Positions 7,983 to 17,807 of a stretch of DNA of 64,000 nucleotides are shown here, in pieces. The number at the start of each line of letters is the position of its first letter. The stretch's first letter is position 1. The position numbers and the translations under genes were made by a program. Under the pieces are notes generated by a model that did not search any database, was not told where the DNA came from, and saw only the letters and a list, made by a program, of their open reading frames with translations. The stretch is from Mycolicibacterium fortuitum subsp. fortuitum (GTDB lineage: Bacteria; Actinomycetota; Actinomycetes; Mycobacteriales; Mycobacteriaceae): contig NZ_AP025518.1 in NCBI RefSeq assembly GCF_022179545.1, positions 5,456,001 to 5,520,000 on the forward strand. The letters are read 5' to 3'.

Positions 7983-9656
7983 CTACCTGCGGCGGCTCTT
8001 CTTGCGCGGCGGGGGCAACGCCCCTTCGGCCCGCAGTCGAGCGGCATGCTCGGCGAGCGCATCCACCAGCGGCCCCACCGCGGCCGACTCGGGCTGTACA
8101 TCCACCCGCAGACCGAATTCCGCTGCGGTTTCAGCAGTCTTCGGGCCGATGCAGGCAACGATGGTCCGGGCGTGCGGCTTGCCCGCGATACCGACCAGGT
8201 TGCGCACCGTCGAGCTCGAGGTGAAGCAGACCGCGTCGAAGCCGCCGGTCTTGATCATCTCGCGGGTCTGCGCCGGCGGCGGAGCCGCACGCACGGTGCG
8301 GTAGGCGGTGACGTCCTCGATCTCCCAGCCGCGCTCACGCAGGCCCTCGGCCAGCGTCTCGGTGGCTATGTCGGCGCGGGGCAAGAGCACCCGGTTCACC
8401 GGATCGAAGACCTCGTCGAACGGCGGGAACTCGTCGAGCAGGCCCAGTGAGGACTGCTCCCCTGACGGCACCAGCTCGGGGTTGATGCCGAACGCCCGCA
8501 CCTTGTCGGCAGTGGCCTGCCCGACACAGGCGATCTTCACACCGGAGAACGCCCGCGCATCCAGACCGAACTCGTTGAACTTCTCCCACACCGCACGCAC
8601 GGCGTTGGTCGAGGTGAACACCACCCACTGGAACCGGCCGTCGACCAGTCCCTTGACCGCGCGCTCCATCTGGGCGGGGCTGCGCGGCGGCTCGACGGCG
8701 ATGGTCGGCACCTCGATCGGCAGGGCACCGTGGCCCACCAGCTTCTCGCTCATCTCGCCGGCCTGGTCCTTGGTGCGCGGCACCAGCACGGTCCAGCCGT
8801 ACAGGGCGCGGCTCTCCCACCAGTTCAGCTTGGCGCGGTTGGCCACGGTCTTGCCGATGGTGACGACCAGCGGACCGGTCAGCGGCCCTGCCAGCTCGCT
8901 TCCGGCCGGCTTCTCCAGCACACCCTTGTCGAGCAGCCCGCCGAGCGTGGTCTCCACGGACCGCTGCTGGCAGGTGGTACCGCTCGCGGTCACCACCGCC
9001 GGGGTGCTGTCGACCAGCCCCTGCTCGATCAGGGTGCGGGCGGCATCGGGCAGGTGCGACGCGGTTGCGTGCAGGATCAGCGGCCCGGGCGCGGCGGCCA
9101 GCGCCGCCCAGTCCACGTCACCGCGGACATCGGCCACAGTGTGCGAAGACCCCAGCGGCAGGCCCGCGTAGGTGGGCACCGCGCTGGTGGCGGGCAGCCC
9201 CGGAACGATCTCGAAATTCACGTGGCTCTTGGCCAGGGCACCGATCTCGGTGATGACCGCGTCCACCGACAGCGGGTCACCGGCGACCAGACGCACCACG
9301 TCGTAGCCGTGCCGCGCCTCGGTGACCAGTGTCTTGGCCACCTCTGCCGGATCACCGAGGGCCGGGCGGATCTCAGGCCCACCCGCGATGACAGCGGCCT
9401 GCGCGTCGGAGTTTGCGGCCGCGTCGTCACCGGCGGCGTCGCCCTTGGCCGGCTCGGCCGGGGCCGGACCGGCCGCCGGTGGCAGCTCGGTGCCGATCAG
9501 GGCCAACACAGCTTCGGGGACGTCAGGATCGGTGAACACCAACTCGGCGTGCGCCAGCACAGCTTGCGCCCGTGCCGTCAGCAGCCCCGGGTCTCCCGGG
9601 CCCGAGCCCACAAATGTGATGCGGCCGGGCTTCGCCTTGCGACCTCGCATGGTCAT
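7983..9656 (-). CDS. hemD: Fused uroporphyrinogen-III C-methyltransferase / uroporphyrinogen-III synthase
   Basis: 557 aa, a two-enzyme fusion. Residues about 10-250 form a SUMT-type methyltransferase with the [14 protein letters not shown]-binding start and a [15 protein letters not shown] region; this part can divert uroporphyrinogen III to precorrin-2. Residues about 285-540 form the HemD synthase, which cyclises hydroxymethylbilane ([46 protein letters not shown]). A low-complexity Ala/Pro/Glu linker interrupts the first domain near residues 55-90. The C-terminus is basic ([10 protein letters not shown]). The same fusion is annotated as hemD (Rv0511) in M. tuberculosis. Start and hemC stop overlap by 4 nt (ATGA). 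Confidence 0.95.
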   Translation of the reverse strand: MTMRGRKAKPGRITFVGSGPGDPGLLTARAQAVLAHAELVFTDPDVPEAVLALIGTELPPAAGPAPAEPAKGDAAGDDAAANSDAQAAVIAGGPEIRPALGDPAEVAKTLVTEARHGYDVVRLVAGDPLSVDAVITEIGALAKSHVNFEIVPGLPATSAVPTYAGLPLGSSHTVADVRGDVDWAALAAAPGPLILHATASHLPDAARTLIEQGLVDSTPAVVTASGTTCQQRSVETTLGGLLDKGVLEKPAGSELAGPLTGPLVVTIGKTVANRAKLNWWESRALYGWTVLVPRTKDQAGEMSEKLVGHGALPIEVPTIAVEPPRSPAQMERAVKGLVDGRFQWVVFTSTNAVRAVWEKFNEFGLDARAFSGVKIACVGQATADKVRAFGINPELVPSGEQSSLGLLDEFPPFDEVFDPVNRVLLPRADIATETLAEGLRERGWEIEDVTAYRTVRAAPPPAQTREMIKTGGFDAVCFTSSSTVRNLVGIAGKPHARTIVACIGPKTAETAAEFGLRVDVQPESAAVGPLVDALAEHAARLRAEGALPPPRKKSRRR

Positions 9657-10609
9657 TCTTCACTCCCGCGCTCTACCAACAGCTCGCGTGCCCCCAGCTC
9701 GAAAAGCTCCGCGGCCACCGAGACACCCAGGTCAGCGGCCCGATCGGGAGTTCCGATACCGGACGCACGGATCACGTCGGATCCGTCCAGCGTCGCCACG
9801 CAGCCGCGCAACGACAGCTCTTCGAAGACATTGCCGTCCTCATCGATGGACTCGACCACTTCCGCGATCGCGCCCACCGGTGCGGAGCAGCCCGCCTCCA
9901 GTTCGGCGAGCAGGATCCGTTCTGCGGTGACCGCGGCGCGCGTATCGGCGTCGTCCAGCTCCGACACCACCGAAATCAGTTCGGTGTCGCCGGCGCGGCA
10001 TTCCACCGCGAGCGCACCCTGAGCCGGCGCTGGCAACATCTGCACCGGCTCGAGCGACTCGGTGACTACATCGAGGCGTCCGATACGGGCCAGACCCGCT
10101 CGGGCAACCACGATGGCGTCGAGATCGCCGCTCGTAACCCTGTTCAACCTGGTATCTAGGTTGCCTCGTAGGGGGCGGATTTCCAAACCGAGACCCAGTG
10201 CTCTAAGCTGCGCGGCCCGTCGCGGGCTCGACGTGCCGATGACAGACCCCGCCGGCAACTCGCCGAGCACCAGTCCGTCGCGGGCCACCAGCGCGTCACG
10301 AGGGTCCTCGCGGAGCGGCACAGCGCCGATCACGAACCGATCGTCACGAGCGGTGGGCAAATCTTTGTAGGAGTGAACAGCCATGTCCACCCGACCGTCG
10401 TGGATCGCCTCCCGCAGCGCCGCGGTGAAGACCCCGACGCCGATGTCGGCGATGGGGCCCTGGTTGCGGTCGCCCTCGGTGGAGATGATCACCAGCTCGC
10501 AGGCGTGACCTGCAGCCCGCAAAGCGTCCCTGATGGTGCCGGCCTGCGTGGTCGCCAGCAGGCTACCCCGGGTGCCGATCCGGATGACCGTATCGCGCGT
10601 TTCTACCAA
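9653..10609 (-). CDS. hemC: Hydroxymethylbilane synthase (porphobilinogen deaminase)
   Basis: 318 aa. It joins four porphobilinogen units into hydroxymethylbilane on a covalently held dipyrromethane cofactor. Diagnostic elements are [15 protein letters not shown] at the N-terminus, [12 protein letters not shown] (active-site region around residues 75-86), [11 protein letters not shown] and the cofactor attachment cysteine Cys241 in [11 protein letters not shown]. It lies 3 nt after hemA and overlaps hemD by 4 nt, so the three genes are one translationally coupled unit. Confidence 0.97.
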   Translation of the reverse strand: MVETRDTVIRIGTRGSLLATTQAGTIRDALRAAGHACELVIISTEGDRNQGPIADIGVGVFTAALREAIHDGRVDMAVHSYKDLPTARDDRFVIGAVPLREDPRDALVARDGLVLGELPAGSVIGTSSPRRAAQLRALGLGLEIRPLRGNLDTRLNRVTSGDLDAIVVARAGLARIGRLDVVTESLEPVQMLPAPAQGALAVECRAGDTELISVVSELDDADTRAAVTAERILLAELEAGCSAPVGAIAEVVESIDEDGNVFEELSLRGCVATLDGSDVIRASGIGTPDRAADLGVSVAAELFELGARELLVERGSEE

Positions 10610-10612
10610 GCT

Positions 10613-11965
10613 CTACTCAGACTTATCGAGATCTGTTGTCATGAAGGGCAATTCGCTGGCCGCCACAGCTTCGACGGCCTGCGGATCGAGTTCGAACAGC
10701 TCACGCAGAGCCTCTGCGTAGCTGTCGCCGCCAGGCGCGCTGGCGAGTTGTTTCACCCGCACCGTGGGTGCGTGCAAAAGCTTGTCTACGACGCGGCGGA
10801 CCGTCTTGGCCACCTCGTCGCGGTGCGCCGCCTCCAGCCCGGGCAGCCTGTTGTCCAGGCGAAGCAGCTCGGCCTCGACCACGTCGGCGGCCCGCTGCCG
10901 CAGCGCCGTCACGGTCGGGGTGACCTCGGCCATGCGCTGCCCGGCCAGGTAGTTGGCAACCTCGGTGGCGACGATGGTGCGGGCCGCATCAGCATCGGTG
11001 GCCGCGGCACGCGCCGACGGCTCCCGCTGGATGCGATCCATGTCGACGACCCAGACGCCGGGCAGCCCGGCGACCGCCGGATCCACATCGCGGGGCATGC
11101 CGAGGTCACAGATGACCAGCTGCCGGTCGCCGGCGGCGTTGCGCTGCGCCAGGGCATGGTGCACATCGGCCAGCGAGACCACCGGACGTACCGCCCCGGT
11201 GCTGCTGACCACGACGTCGGAGTCGGCCAGCGCCTCCGCCAGCTGATCGAGCGAGAAGGCCTGCGCCTGCACCCCCTGCTCGGTGAGGTTGGCGGCCAGC
11301 CGCTCGGCGCGCGGCAGTGAGCGGTTCACCACATGGACCCGGTCGATGCCTGCGCGGACGAGGTGCGCGCCGGCCAGTGCGCCCATCGAGCCCGCGCCGA
11401 TCACGGCTGCGGTGCGTCCGGCCAACCCGCCGCTGAGCTTGGTTTCGGCCATCCCGAGGGCCACAGAGACCACCGAGGCGCCCGCGGCGTCGATCCCGGT
11501 CTCGGAATGCACCCGCTTGCCGACGTTGAGGGCCCGCTGGGCCAGCTCGTGCAGGGTGCGCCCGACGGTCTGGTGTTCCTCGGCGGTCGCGTAGGCCCGC
11601 CGCACCTGGCCCAGTACCTGGGCTTCACCGATGACGGCCGAATCCAGGCCGCTGGTCACCGCGAACAGGTGCTCGACGGCAGCCTCGGCGTAACGCACGT
11701 AGGCGTATTTGGTGAGATCGTTGAGCGACATGCCGGAGTGATCGGAGAGCACCTGCCCGATGATCGACAGGCCACCGTGGAAGGCCTCGACCACGGCGTA
11801 CACCTCGACGCGGTTGCAGGTGGACAGAACCATGGCCTCGGTGACCAGCGAGGAGCGAAGCACCTCGTCGATGATCTTGGCCTGATCCGACTCGTCAGTG
11901 CTCAACTGCTCGAGAACAGACACCGGCGCGCTGCGGTGCGAAACCCCGAATAGCAGCACACTCAC
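10613..11965 (-). CDS. hemA: Glutamyl-tRNA reductase
   Basis: 450 aa. It reduces glutamyl-tRNA(Glu) to glutamate-1-semialdehyde, the committed and normally haem-regulated step. The N-terminal catalytic domain has [15 protein letters not shown] and the nucleophile Cys50 in [11 protein letters not shown]. The NADPH domain shows [18 protein letters not shown], and a C-terminal helical dimerisation domain follows. It is first in the hem operon and starts with GTG at 11965. A TACCTT hexamer at 11991-11986 on the minus strand would put the transcription start about 14 nt upstream of the GTG, a plausible operon promoter. Confidence 0.97.
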   Translation of the reverse strand: MSVLLFGVSHRSAPVSVLEQLSTDESDQAKIIDEVLRSSLVTEAMVLSTCNRVEVYAVVEAFHGGLSIIGQVLSDHSGMSLNDLTKYAYVRYAEAAVEHLFAVTSGLDSAVIGEAQVLGQVRRAYATAEEHQTVGRTLHELAQRALNVGKRVHSETGIDAAGASVVSVALGMAETKLSGGLAGRTAAVIGAGSMGALAGAHLVRAGIDRVHVVNRSLPRAERLAANLTEQGVQAQAFSLDQLAEALADSDVVVSSTGAVRPVVSLADVHHALAQRNAAGDRQLVICDLGMPRDVDPAVAGLPGVWVVDMDRIQREPSARAAATDADAARTIVATEVANYLAGQRMAEVTPTVTALRQRAADVVEAELLRLDNRLPGLEAAHRDEVAKTVRRVVDKLLHAPTVRVKQLASAPGGDSYAEALRELFELDPQAVEAVAASELPFMTTDLDKSE

Positions 11966-12017
11966 GGCTTCATCACCACGTCACCAAGGTAATCGTTTCC
12001 GGGCCGCCCACCAAATT

Positions 12018-12314
12018 TCACCTGGCGGGAACCTCGGCCCGAAGCGCCTGCTCGTCGACTTCCCAATAGCTGTGCTGGGTCCCGTTCAGCAAAACCACCG
12101 GCAACAGATCGCCGTACTGGGCCCGCAGGGAGCCGTCACCGGCGGTGGCCGCGGCATCCACGTCGGTGGTCACCAGCTCGAAGTCCAGCTCCTCGCGCAG
12201 CGCGGCCAGCTGCTGCGCCGCCCTTTCGCACATGCTGCAACCCGCCCTGGTCAGCAACGTCACAGTGTTCCCCCCGCCGGCCCGGCCGTCGATACCCGTC
12301 TGCTCGCGCTCCAC
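12018..12314 (-). CDS. Glutaredoxin-like (DUF836) thioredoxin-fold protein
   Basis: A small thioredoxin-fold protein with the redox motif CSMC at the start of the first helix (TLLTRAGCSMCERAAQQL), a strand-turn FELVTTDVD and the cis-Pro region DLLPVVLLNG. It matches the glutaredoxin-like DUF836 proteins placed before hemA in mycobacteria (Rv0508). The frame opens at a GTG at 12314. An internal GTG at 12263 just before TLLTRAG, preceded by a gggggg purine run, gives a more typical 81-aa start. It probably reduces disulfides in the cytosol, perhaps with mycothiol. Confidence 0.8.
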   Translation of the reverse strand: MEREQTGIDGRAGGGNTVTLLTRAGCSMCERAAQQLAALREELDFELVTTDVDAAATAGDGSLRAQYGDLLPVVLLNGTQHSYWEVDEQALRAEVPAR

Positions 12315-12340
12315 AACGCCAGTATCCCGGCGCCGTGACT

Positions 12341-12346
12341 TAGGGT
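12341..12346 (+). promoter_or_regulatory. -10 element (TAGGGT) for the SerB-like gene, leaderless layout
   Basis: TAGGGT fits the mycobacterial TANNNT -10 consensus and is followed by exactly 6 nt and then the GTG start at 12353, so transcription should begin at or next to the start codon. No Shine-Dalgarno sequence is present. Confidence 0.5.
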
Positions 12347-12352
12347 GAATTC

Positions 12353-13246
12353 GTGTCCGATACCGGTAGTGCCGATGCGCTCGAACAGCAGCTTGGCGGT
12401 GAGGCCAGCGCCGAAGTGGCTGTCACCGAACTCGAGTCCGACACCGACCCCGTCGGGACACCGGCGCCGCCACCCGATCTGACGGCCGCGGCTTTCTTCG
12501 ACGTCGACAACACCCTGGTGCACGGCTCGTCGCTGGTGCACTTCGCTCGTGGCCTGGCCGCACGCAAGTACTTCACCTACCGCGACATCCTGGGCATCGT
12601 GTACGCGCAGGCCAAGTTCCAGTTCACCGGCAAGGAGAACAGCGACGACGTGGCCGAGGGCAAGCAGAAGGCCCTGGCGTTCATCGAGGGCCGGTCCACC
12701 GCCGAGCTCGTCGAACTGGGCGAGGAGATCTACGACGAGATCATCGCCGACAAGATCTGGCCGGGAACCCGGGCGCTGGCCCAGATGCACCTGGATGCCG
12801 GTCAGCAGGTGTGGCTGGTCACCGCCACCCCGTATGAGCTGGCGGCCACGATCGCCCGGCGCCTCGGCCTGACGGGCGCGCTGGGCACGGTCGCGGAGTC
12901 GGTAGACGGGATTTTCACCGGCCGGCTCGTCGGCGACATCCTGCACGGCACCGGCAAGGCCCACGCTGTCCGGTCGCTGGCCATCCGGGAGGGGCTGAAC
13001 CTGCGCCGGTGCACGGCCTACTCGGACAGCTTCAACGACGTGCCGATGCTGTCGCTGGTGGGCACCGCGGTCGCGATCAATCCCGACGCCGCACTGCGCG
13101 ACGTGGCCAGGGAACGAGGCTGGGAGATCCGCGACTTCCGCACCGCGCGGAAGGCCGCGCGCATCGGTGTGCCGTCGGCCCTGGCACTCGGTGCGCTGGG
13201 CGGCGCACTGGCGGCTGTCGCGTCGCGCCGCCACGACATTCGCTGA
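12353..13246 (+). CDS. HAD-IB family phosphatase (SerB1-like)
   Basis: 297 aa. HAD phosphatase motifs are complete: motif [12 protein letters not shown] (nucleophile Asp near residue 47), a threonine motif [11 protein letters not shown], a lysine in GTGKAHAV and motif [14 protein letters not shown]. The cap has the HAD-IB pattern ([16 protein letters not shown]). The C-terminus ends in a hydrophobic helix ([14 protein letters not shown]) and a basic tail, suggesting membrane association. It corresponds to Rv0505c, annotated serB1, but such paralogues may hydrolyse other phosphomonoesters, including lysophosphatidate-type lipids. The mmpS2-mmpL2 pair found next to it in M. tuberculosis is absent here. 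Confidence 0.85.
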   Translation: MSDTGSADALEQQLGGEASAEVAVTELESDTDPVGTPAPPPDLTAAAFFDVDNTLVHGSSLVHFARGLAARKYFTYRDILGIVYAQAKFQFTGKENSDDVAEGKQKALAFIEGRSTAELVELGEEIYDEIIADKIWPGTRALAQMHLDAGQQVWLVTATPYELAATIARRLGLTGALGTVAESVDGIFTGRLVGDILHGTGKAHAVRSLAIREGLNLRRCTAYSDSFNDVPMLSLVGTAVAINPDAALRDVARERGWEIRDFRTARKAARIGVPSALALGALGGALAAVASRRHDIR

Positions 13247-13353
13247 CATAGCAGGCCGCGTTATAAGATTCCGCGTCGGGTCGCACCACGCAGGGCCCAC
13301 AGCATGCCCGTTTCGTGCGCACCGCGCACCGCATACCGAACAGCGCAGGGAAT

Positions 13354-13887
13354 ATGAGCATCGCCGCAAACATCATCGGGACTCACTACCGCTACCCCGA
13401 CTACTTCGAGGTCGGGCGGGAAAAGGTCCGTGAGTTCGCTCGCGCGGTCAAGGACGACCATCCCGCGCTCTACGACATCGAGTCCGCCAAGGAATTCGGC
13501 CACGACGCGGTCGTGGCGCCGGTGACCTTCCTGGCCGTGGCCGGTCGTCGCGTCCAGCTCGAACTGTTCGACAAGTTCGACATCCCGATCAACCTGGAGC
13601 GCGTGCTGCACCGCGACCAGAAGCTGATCTTCCACCGGCCCATCATGGTCGGCGACAAGCTGTGGTTCGACTCGTATCTGGACTCGGTCATCGAATCGCA
13701 CGGCACCGTGATCGCCGAGGTGCGCGCAGAGGTCACCGACGACGACGGCAACCCGGTTGCCACGAGCATCGTCACCATGCTGGGCGAGGCGGCCATCGAC
13801 GAGGCCGACGAGATCAGTTCACAGATCGCGGCGGCACGCGATGCCGCGATCGCCAAGATGGTTGCCGGGCAAAAGTCGGGCGCCTGA
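13354..13887 (+). CDS. hadD: (3R)-hydroxyacyl-ACP dehydratase subunit HadD-like
   Basis: 177 aa, single hot-dog fold of the MaoC/HadA type: [20 protein letters not shown] at the N-terminus, [12 protein letters not shown] in the middle and the [19 protein letters not shown] substrate tunnel segment. Homologues of Rv0504c (HadD) take part in the FAS-II dehydration step for long mycolate chains. The ATG at 13354 (preceded by caggga) is favoured over the upstream GTG because homologues begin MS-AANIIG. In M. tuberculosis cmaA2 follows; here a terminator hairpin follows and cmaA2 is missing. Confidence 0.9.
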   Translation: MSIAANIIGTHYRYPDYFEVGREKVREFARAVKDDHPALYDIESAKEFGHDAVVAPVTFLAVAGRRVQLELFDKFDIPINLERVLHRDQKLIFHRPIMVGDKLWFDSYLDSVIESHGTVIAEVRAEVTDDDGNPVATSIVTMLGEAAIDEADEISSQIAAARDAAIAKMVAGQKSGA

Positions 13888-13914
13888 TCTTTCTTTGCGC
13901 GAGCAGACATATGG

Positions 13915-13946
13915 AACTGCCCATTTCCGCGTGGAAATGGGCAGTT
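13915..13946. terminator. Bidirectional terminator hairpin between hadD and the acyltransferase gene
   Basis: A perfect 14-bp stem (13915-13928 with 13933-13946; arm aactgcccatttcc) closed by a GCGT tetraloop. It lies between the convergent 3' ends of hadD and the acyltransferase and is followed on the plus strand by ttcgtgttc, so it can serve both directions. Confidence 0.75.
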
Positions 13947-13984
13947 TCGTGTTCTGGCGGTCGTGCAGAGCTGAGACGAAAAGC

Positions 13985-15052
13985 TCAGCCGAAGAACATG
14001 TTTCGGCGGCCGGCCAGCAGCTGGTACAGCGTGTGCTGGATGGTCTCGCGGACCTGGTCGGTCAGTTCGAAGGTCACCATCGGATCGTCGGCAGCGCTCT
14101 CGTCGTAGTCGGTCGTCTCGATCGGCTCACCGAACTGGATGTGCCACTTGGACGGCAGCGGCACCAGACCGAGCGGGCCCGCCAACGGGAACAGCGGGGT
14201 CACCGGGAAGTACGGCAGGCCGAGCAGCCGGGCCAGCAGCTTGACGTCGGCCATCATCGGATAGATCTCTTCCGAACCGACGATCGAGCACGGAACGATG
14301 GGCGCCTGGGCCCGTAGAGCCGCAGAAACGAAGCCGCCGCGGCCGAATCGCTGCAGCTTGTAGCGGTCCTTGAAGTTCTTGCCGAGTCCCTTGAAGCCCT
14401 CCGGGAACACCGCGGTGAGCTCGCCGTTGGCGAGCAGGCGGTGCGCATCGGTGGTGCAGGCCACGGTGTGCCCCGCTTTGCGGGCGGCCTGCCCGACCAT
14501 CGGCAGATCGAAGACCAGGTCGGCGGCCAGCAGCCGCAGATCGCGATGCGCGGGATGGTGGTCGTGCACGGCCACCTGGGTCATCAACCCGTCGAAGGGC
14601 AACACCCCGGCGTGGTTGGCCACCACGAGGGCCGCACCGGTCTCGGGCAGGTTCTCGATACCGGAAACCTCGACCCGGAACCAGGACCTGAAAAATGTTC
14701 TCAGCAAAGGCAAAAAGATTGCGTTGGTGATGTGCGGGTCGAACCCGAACTCGTCCACCGTGTACTCACCGGTCATGCGGGTACGGACGAATTCGGCTAC
14801 CGCCGAGATGCCCTTGACGAGTTCGCTGGGGCCGTCATCGGCAGTCGACGGACCCGACACGCTGCTGCGCCGCTGATCGATCTCACGCACCACCGCCGCG
14901 ATCTGCTCGGCCGACGCACGGGTACCTGGGTCCGCCAGGACCGACGGATGCCTGCGTGCGCTGTCAGACCGCGACGCCGCGCGGCGCGCAGCAGCTGAAC
15001 GATTCGAATTCCCGTGTAGCGGAATGACTTTCGCCTTGGATTCAGCCGCCAC
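13985..15052 (-). CDS. Lysophospholipid/glycerophosphate acyltransferase (PlsC domain)
   Basis: 355 aa with a PlsC-type acyltransferase fold. The catalytic NHx5D-type motif is VVANHAGVLPFDGL, the phosphate-binding motif is FPEGFKG, and PIVPCSIVG follows. The N-terminal 90 residues are Ser/Arg/Ala rich and probably disordered. I chose the GTG at 15052, which has a gggagaagg site 8 nt upstream and lies 35 nt after the epimerase stop; the longer open frame is not coding-like. It corresponds to Rv0502. It likely acylates a glycerolipid or phosphatidylinositol-mannoside-type acceptor at the membrane, acceptor unknown. Confidence 0.88.
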   Translation of the reverse strand: MAAESKAKVIPLHGNSNRSAAARRAASRSDSARRHPSVLADPGTRASAEQIAAVVREIDQRRSSVSGPSTADDGPSELVKGISAVAEFVRTRMTGEYTVDEFGFDPHITNAIFLPLLRTFFRSWFRVEVSGIENLPETGAALVVANHAGVLPFDGLMTQVAVHDHHPAHRDLRLLAADLVFDLPMVGQAARKAGHTVACTTDAHRLLANGELTAVFPEGFKGLGKNFKDRYKLQRFGRGGFVSAALRAQAPIVPCSIVGSEEIYPMMADVKLLARLLGLPYFPVTPLFPLAGPLGLVPLPSKWHIQFGEPIETTDYDESAADDPMVTFELTDQVRETIQHTLYQLLAGRRNMFFG

Positions 15053-15087
15053 GTCGATACCTTCTCCCACCCCGGATAGAGCCAGTA

Positions 15088-16224
15088 CTAATGTCCCAAA
15101 CGCTGCGCCATCCCCACGGCGCGACTCTCCATTGAGCGTACCCATCGCGGATCGAGTATCGGTGTCAATCCGCGACCACGGACGTAGTCGTCGAATGCCT
15201 CGGCGGTCGTCCACTTGGGACTGTAGCCCAGATCCCTGTGCATTCGCGTAGTGTCCATGACCCGGCCGTAGCACAGATAGTTCATCTGATCGCGGTCGAG
15301 TTCGGTGTAACGCGTTGCGCGACTGAGCGAATTGATGGCAGAAAGCGCTCCGCGCGGAACCGGGAGACGGACCCGGCCGGAACGCCGGATCGCCTGGCTC
15401 ATCATGATGATCCCCGAGGCGCCGATGTTGAACGTGCCCGCTTTGCCGGCCATGGTCGCGCGTTCCAGTGCGCCGAGGGCGTCCTGTTCGTGCAACAGCT
15501 GCAGCCGCGCATCCTGCCCGAAAACCGAGGGCACCACCGGCCCGGCCAGGTACCGCGACAGGGCGGTGTCCATCGCAGGCCCGATCATGTTGGCCAGTCG
15601 CAGGATGGTCAGGTCGATGTCCGGACGGCGCCGGGCCAGACCACGCGCATAACCCTCGATGTCCATGCTGTCGCGGGCGAACCCGTCGCCCGGAGGACGC
15701 CGAGCGCTGCTCTCCTCGCTGAACATCACCGGATCACGCGCGCTCGAGCCGTACACCTCTGAGGTGGACTTCAGCACGACCCGGCGAACCGACGGTGTCT
15801 TCTGGCAGGCCGCGAAAAGTTGGATCGCGCCCATCACGTTGAGTTCCTTCAACGTGGCCCGGCCTCCGGAGCGCGGCGCGTAGGACGCCGCCGCAGCATG
15901 CACGACGGTGTCCACGTTGCCGTTACGGATGACCTTGGCGATGAAGGGGTTCCGGATGTCGGCGCGGACGAACTCGGCCCGTCCCATCCGACGCATCAGG
16001 TCCTTGCTAGGGACCACCGCATCGACTGCGATGACATGCTCGATCGACGGGTTCTGTGCCAGCCTGGCGGTCAGATAACCACCGAGGAACCGGCACGCAC
16101 CCGTGACCAGAACCACTTTCGGAGCGGGCGAGGTGTCTGCGGACTGGGTACCGCCAGACGAGTCCGCGCCAGTTGACCCGGGGACTCCCGTCGGGCGTCC
16201 CCCCGAACGACCATCAGAATCCAT
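15088..16224 (-). CDS. NAD-dependent epimerase/dehydratase (GalE2-like SDR)
   Basis: 378 aa extended-type SDR. A disordered Gly/Ser/Thr-rich N-terminus (1-35) precedes the Rossmann motif VLVTGACRFLGGYLT; FVRADIRNP and HAAAASYAP follow. The catalytic Tyr-Lys pair typical of sugar epimerases is not obvious in its usual YxxxK form (the region reads SEVYGSSARD), so activity on UDP-galactose is doubtful. It corresponds to Rv0501 (annotated galE2). The ATG at 16224 lies 29 nt after the bS22 stop, so bS22, this gene and the acyltransferase are probably one transcript. Confidence 0.85.
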   Translation of the reverse strand: MDSDGRSGGRPTGVPGSTGADSSGGTQSADTSPAPKVVLVTGACRFLGGYLTARLAQNPSIEHVIAVDAVVPSKDLMRRMGRAEFVRADIRNPFIAKVIRNGNVDTVVHAAAASYAPRSGGRATLKELNVMGAIQLFAACQKTPSVRRVVLKSTSEVYGSSARDPVMFSEESSARRPPGDGFARDSMDIEGYARGLARRRPDIDLTILRLANMIGPAMDTALSRYLAGPVVPSVFGQDARLQLLHEQDALGALERATMAGKAGTFNIGASGIIMMSQAIRRSGRVRLPVPRGALSAINSLSRATRYTELDRDQMNYLCYGRVMDTTRMHRDLGYSPKWTTAEAFDDYVRGRGLTPILDPRWVRSMESRAVGMAQRLGH

Positions 16225-16253
16225 CGGCTCAGCCTAGCGGCCGCAGCGGTTGG

Positions 16254-16355
16254 CTACTTGCCGAGTTTTCTACGCTGCACCCGGGTACGCCGAAGCAGCT
16301 TGCGGTGCTTCTTCTTCGACATACGCTTACGCCGCTTCTTGATGACTGAGCCCAT
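16254..16355 (-). CDS. Mycobacterial 30S ribosomal protein bS22 (33 aa)
   Basis: A 33-residue, extremely basic protein starting [19 protein letters not shown] and ending RVQRRKLGK. It matches the tiny actinobacterial small-subunit protein bS22 (Rv0500B type; AURKAIP1/COX24-like), located near the decoding centre in mycobacterial ribosome structures. The sequence as I remember it from M. tuberculosis and M. smegmatis is identical residue for residue. An agcggag site lies upstream of the ATG at 16355. It is too short for standard gene callers and precedes the epimerase gene in the same direction. Confidence 0.93.
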
Positions 16356-16474
16356 AAAGTCTGGTGTCTCCGCTACTCACGCTGGATGGTTGACCCGGTT
16401 ACTTTACCCGGGCCCACCACCGAAACGGAAAACGCCAGCCTGCTCAGGCACACCCAGACCGCTGCGGCGTGTGC

Positions 16475-16702
16475 CTAGCCGGCGTCGAAGTACGAAGACT
16501 CCAGCAGATCGTGGACTGCCTTGGCGTGGACCCGGAACGATCGGCCCACTCGAACCGCAGGCAGTTCACCGTTGTGCACCAACCGGTACACCGTCATCTT
16601 CGAGACCCTCATCAAGCTCGCCACCTCGGCGACCGTCAGAAATTGAGCTCGAGGCTGACCGTCGCCAGCATCCCGCGCCGATGGCCCGTTCATAGACGTC
16701 AT
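16475..16702 (-). CDS. Excisionase/MerR-type helix-turn-helix protein (Rv0500A-like)
   Basis: 75 aa. The core FLTVAEVASLMRVSKMTVYRL forms a winged helix-turn-helix of the excisionase (SinI/AlpA-like) family, continued by VHNGELPAVRVGRSFRVHAKAV. The N-terminal 20 residues are polar. Despite the family name it is a conserved chromosomal gene in mycobacteria next to proC and bS22, with no phage genes around it. It is likely a small DNA-binding regulator; its target is unknown. Confidence 0.88.
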   Translation of the reverse strand: MTSMNGPSARDAGDGQPRAQFLTVAEVASLMRVSKMTVYRLVHNGELPAVRVGRSFRVHAKAVHDLLESSYFDAG

Positions 16703-16840
16703 CGCAACCCAATCAATCAGGCACGGGCAGTTCCAGCGGCTTCCCCACCGCTGGCACCGACCCGCGCATACAAAGGGAGAATAGCGTGGCGGGTGGGGTT
16801 ACTGCGACGGGTGTGGGCTAATCAGTTGGAATTAATCTAA

Positions 16841-17701
16841 TTACTCAGATGTAATTCCGAGCTGCTCAGAGCGCGTTTTCGCGGCCTGAACGGCATTGGA
16901 GACCGCACCCCGCAATCCCCCACGCTCGAGTTCCCGCAGCCCAGCGGCGGTGGTACCGGCCGGAGAGGTCACCATCGCCCGCAATCGGGCCGGTGTGGTG
17001 TCCAGCGCGGCCCCTCCGGCCGCGTTCACCTCGTCGAGACGTTCCAGCAGCATCGCGGCCGAGCCGGCCATCGTCTGGACCGCCAGATCGGTGGCCACCG
17101 CGCGCGACAGACCCGATTCCACGCCCGCATCGACCAGAGCCTCGACCATCAGGAAGAAGTACGCCGGGCCCGACCCGGACACCGCGGTCACCGCGTCCAG
17201 CTGGGACTCCGCGACGGTGATCACGCCACCGACCGCATCGAAGATCGACGAGACCTCTTTGAGCTGCTCGGCAGTGGCGAACCGGCCCGGGGCCAACGCG
17301 CTCACCCCGCCGCCGACCACGATCGGCGAGTTGGGCATGACCCGGACGACCGGCGAGCCGGCCGGCAGCTTGTTCTCGTAGTACGAGGTGCTCACACCGG
17401 CTGCGATCGTGACGAACACCTGCTCGGCGGTGTCCGAATCGGCACGGGCCGCGGCGTCGGCGATCTCGTCGATCACATTCGCGACATCGCCCGGCTTGAC
17501 CGCGATCACCACGTAGGCGGCATTGTCCGCGGCATCGGCGACCGAGGTCACCAGCACCGAATACTTGTCCGCCAGATACTTGGCCCGGTCCGGGTACTTC
17601 TCCGCGACCACCATGTCCTTGACCTGCCGGCCGGCCCGTAACAGCCCTGCCAGCAGTGCCTCGCCCATGCTTCCGCCGCCGATTATCGCGATTCTCGACA
17701 T
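16841..17701 (-). CDS. proC: Pyrroline-5-carboxylate reductase
   Basis: 286 aa. It catalyses the last step of proline synthesis with NAD(P)H. It shows the Rossmann start IAIIGGGSMGEALLAGLL, the mid-protein VIAVKPGDV, RVMPNSPIVVGGG and the C-terminal signature SPAGTTAAGLRELERGGLRG. The ATG at 17701 starts directly before SRIAIIGG and is preferred to the TTG-type codon four residues upstream. It stands upstream of the excisionase-like gene on the same strand. The 5' flank toward the thioesterase carries a 26-bp tandem repeat. Confidence 0.97.
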   Translation of the reverse strand: MSRIAIIGGGSMGEALLAGLLRAGRQVKDMVVAEKYPDRAKYLADKYSVLVTSVADAADNAAYVVIAVKPGDVANVIDEIADAAARADSDTAEQVFVTIAAGVSTSYYENKLPAGSPVVRVMPNSPIVVGGGVSALAPGRFATAEQLKEVSSIFDAVGGVITVAESQLDAVTAVSGSGPAYFFLMVEALVDAGVESGLSRAVATDLAVQTMAGSAAMLLERLDEVNAAGGAALDTTPARLRAMVTSPAGTTAAGLRELERGGLRGAVSNAVQAAKTRSEQLGITSE

Positions 17702-17756
17702 GGGCGACAGCATCCCATGACGGGCGGCCCGCCATATCGACGCCTCCGGCGCAGAA

Positions 17757-17807
17757 CCAGATGATTCGCCTCCGGCTCAGGGCCAGATGATTCGCGTCCG
17801 GCTCAGG
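17757..17807. repeat. 26-bp tandem duplication overlapping the thioesterase stop codon
   Basis: Two 25-nt copies (17757-17781 and 17783-17807), both starting ccagatgattcgc, differ at one base and repeat with a 26-nt period. The second copy contains the stop codon of the thioesterase gene (17803-17805). Confidence 0.85.

Noticed and set aside
12260..13369. 369-codon minus-strand frame opposite the SerB-like gene
   Set aside because: HAD motifs are on the plus strand; the antisense translation has no domain.
16475..16702. Prophage or integrative element based on the excisionase-like gene
   Set aside because: No integrase, att repeats or phage genes nearby; the gene is conserved in mycobacteria next to proC.
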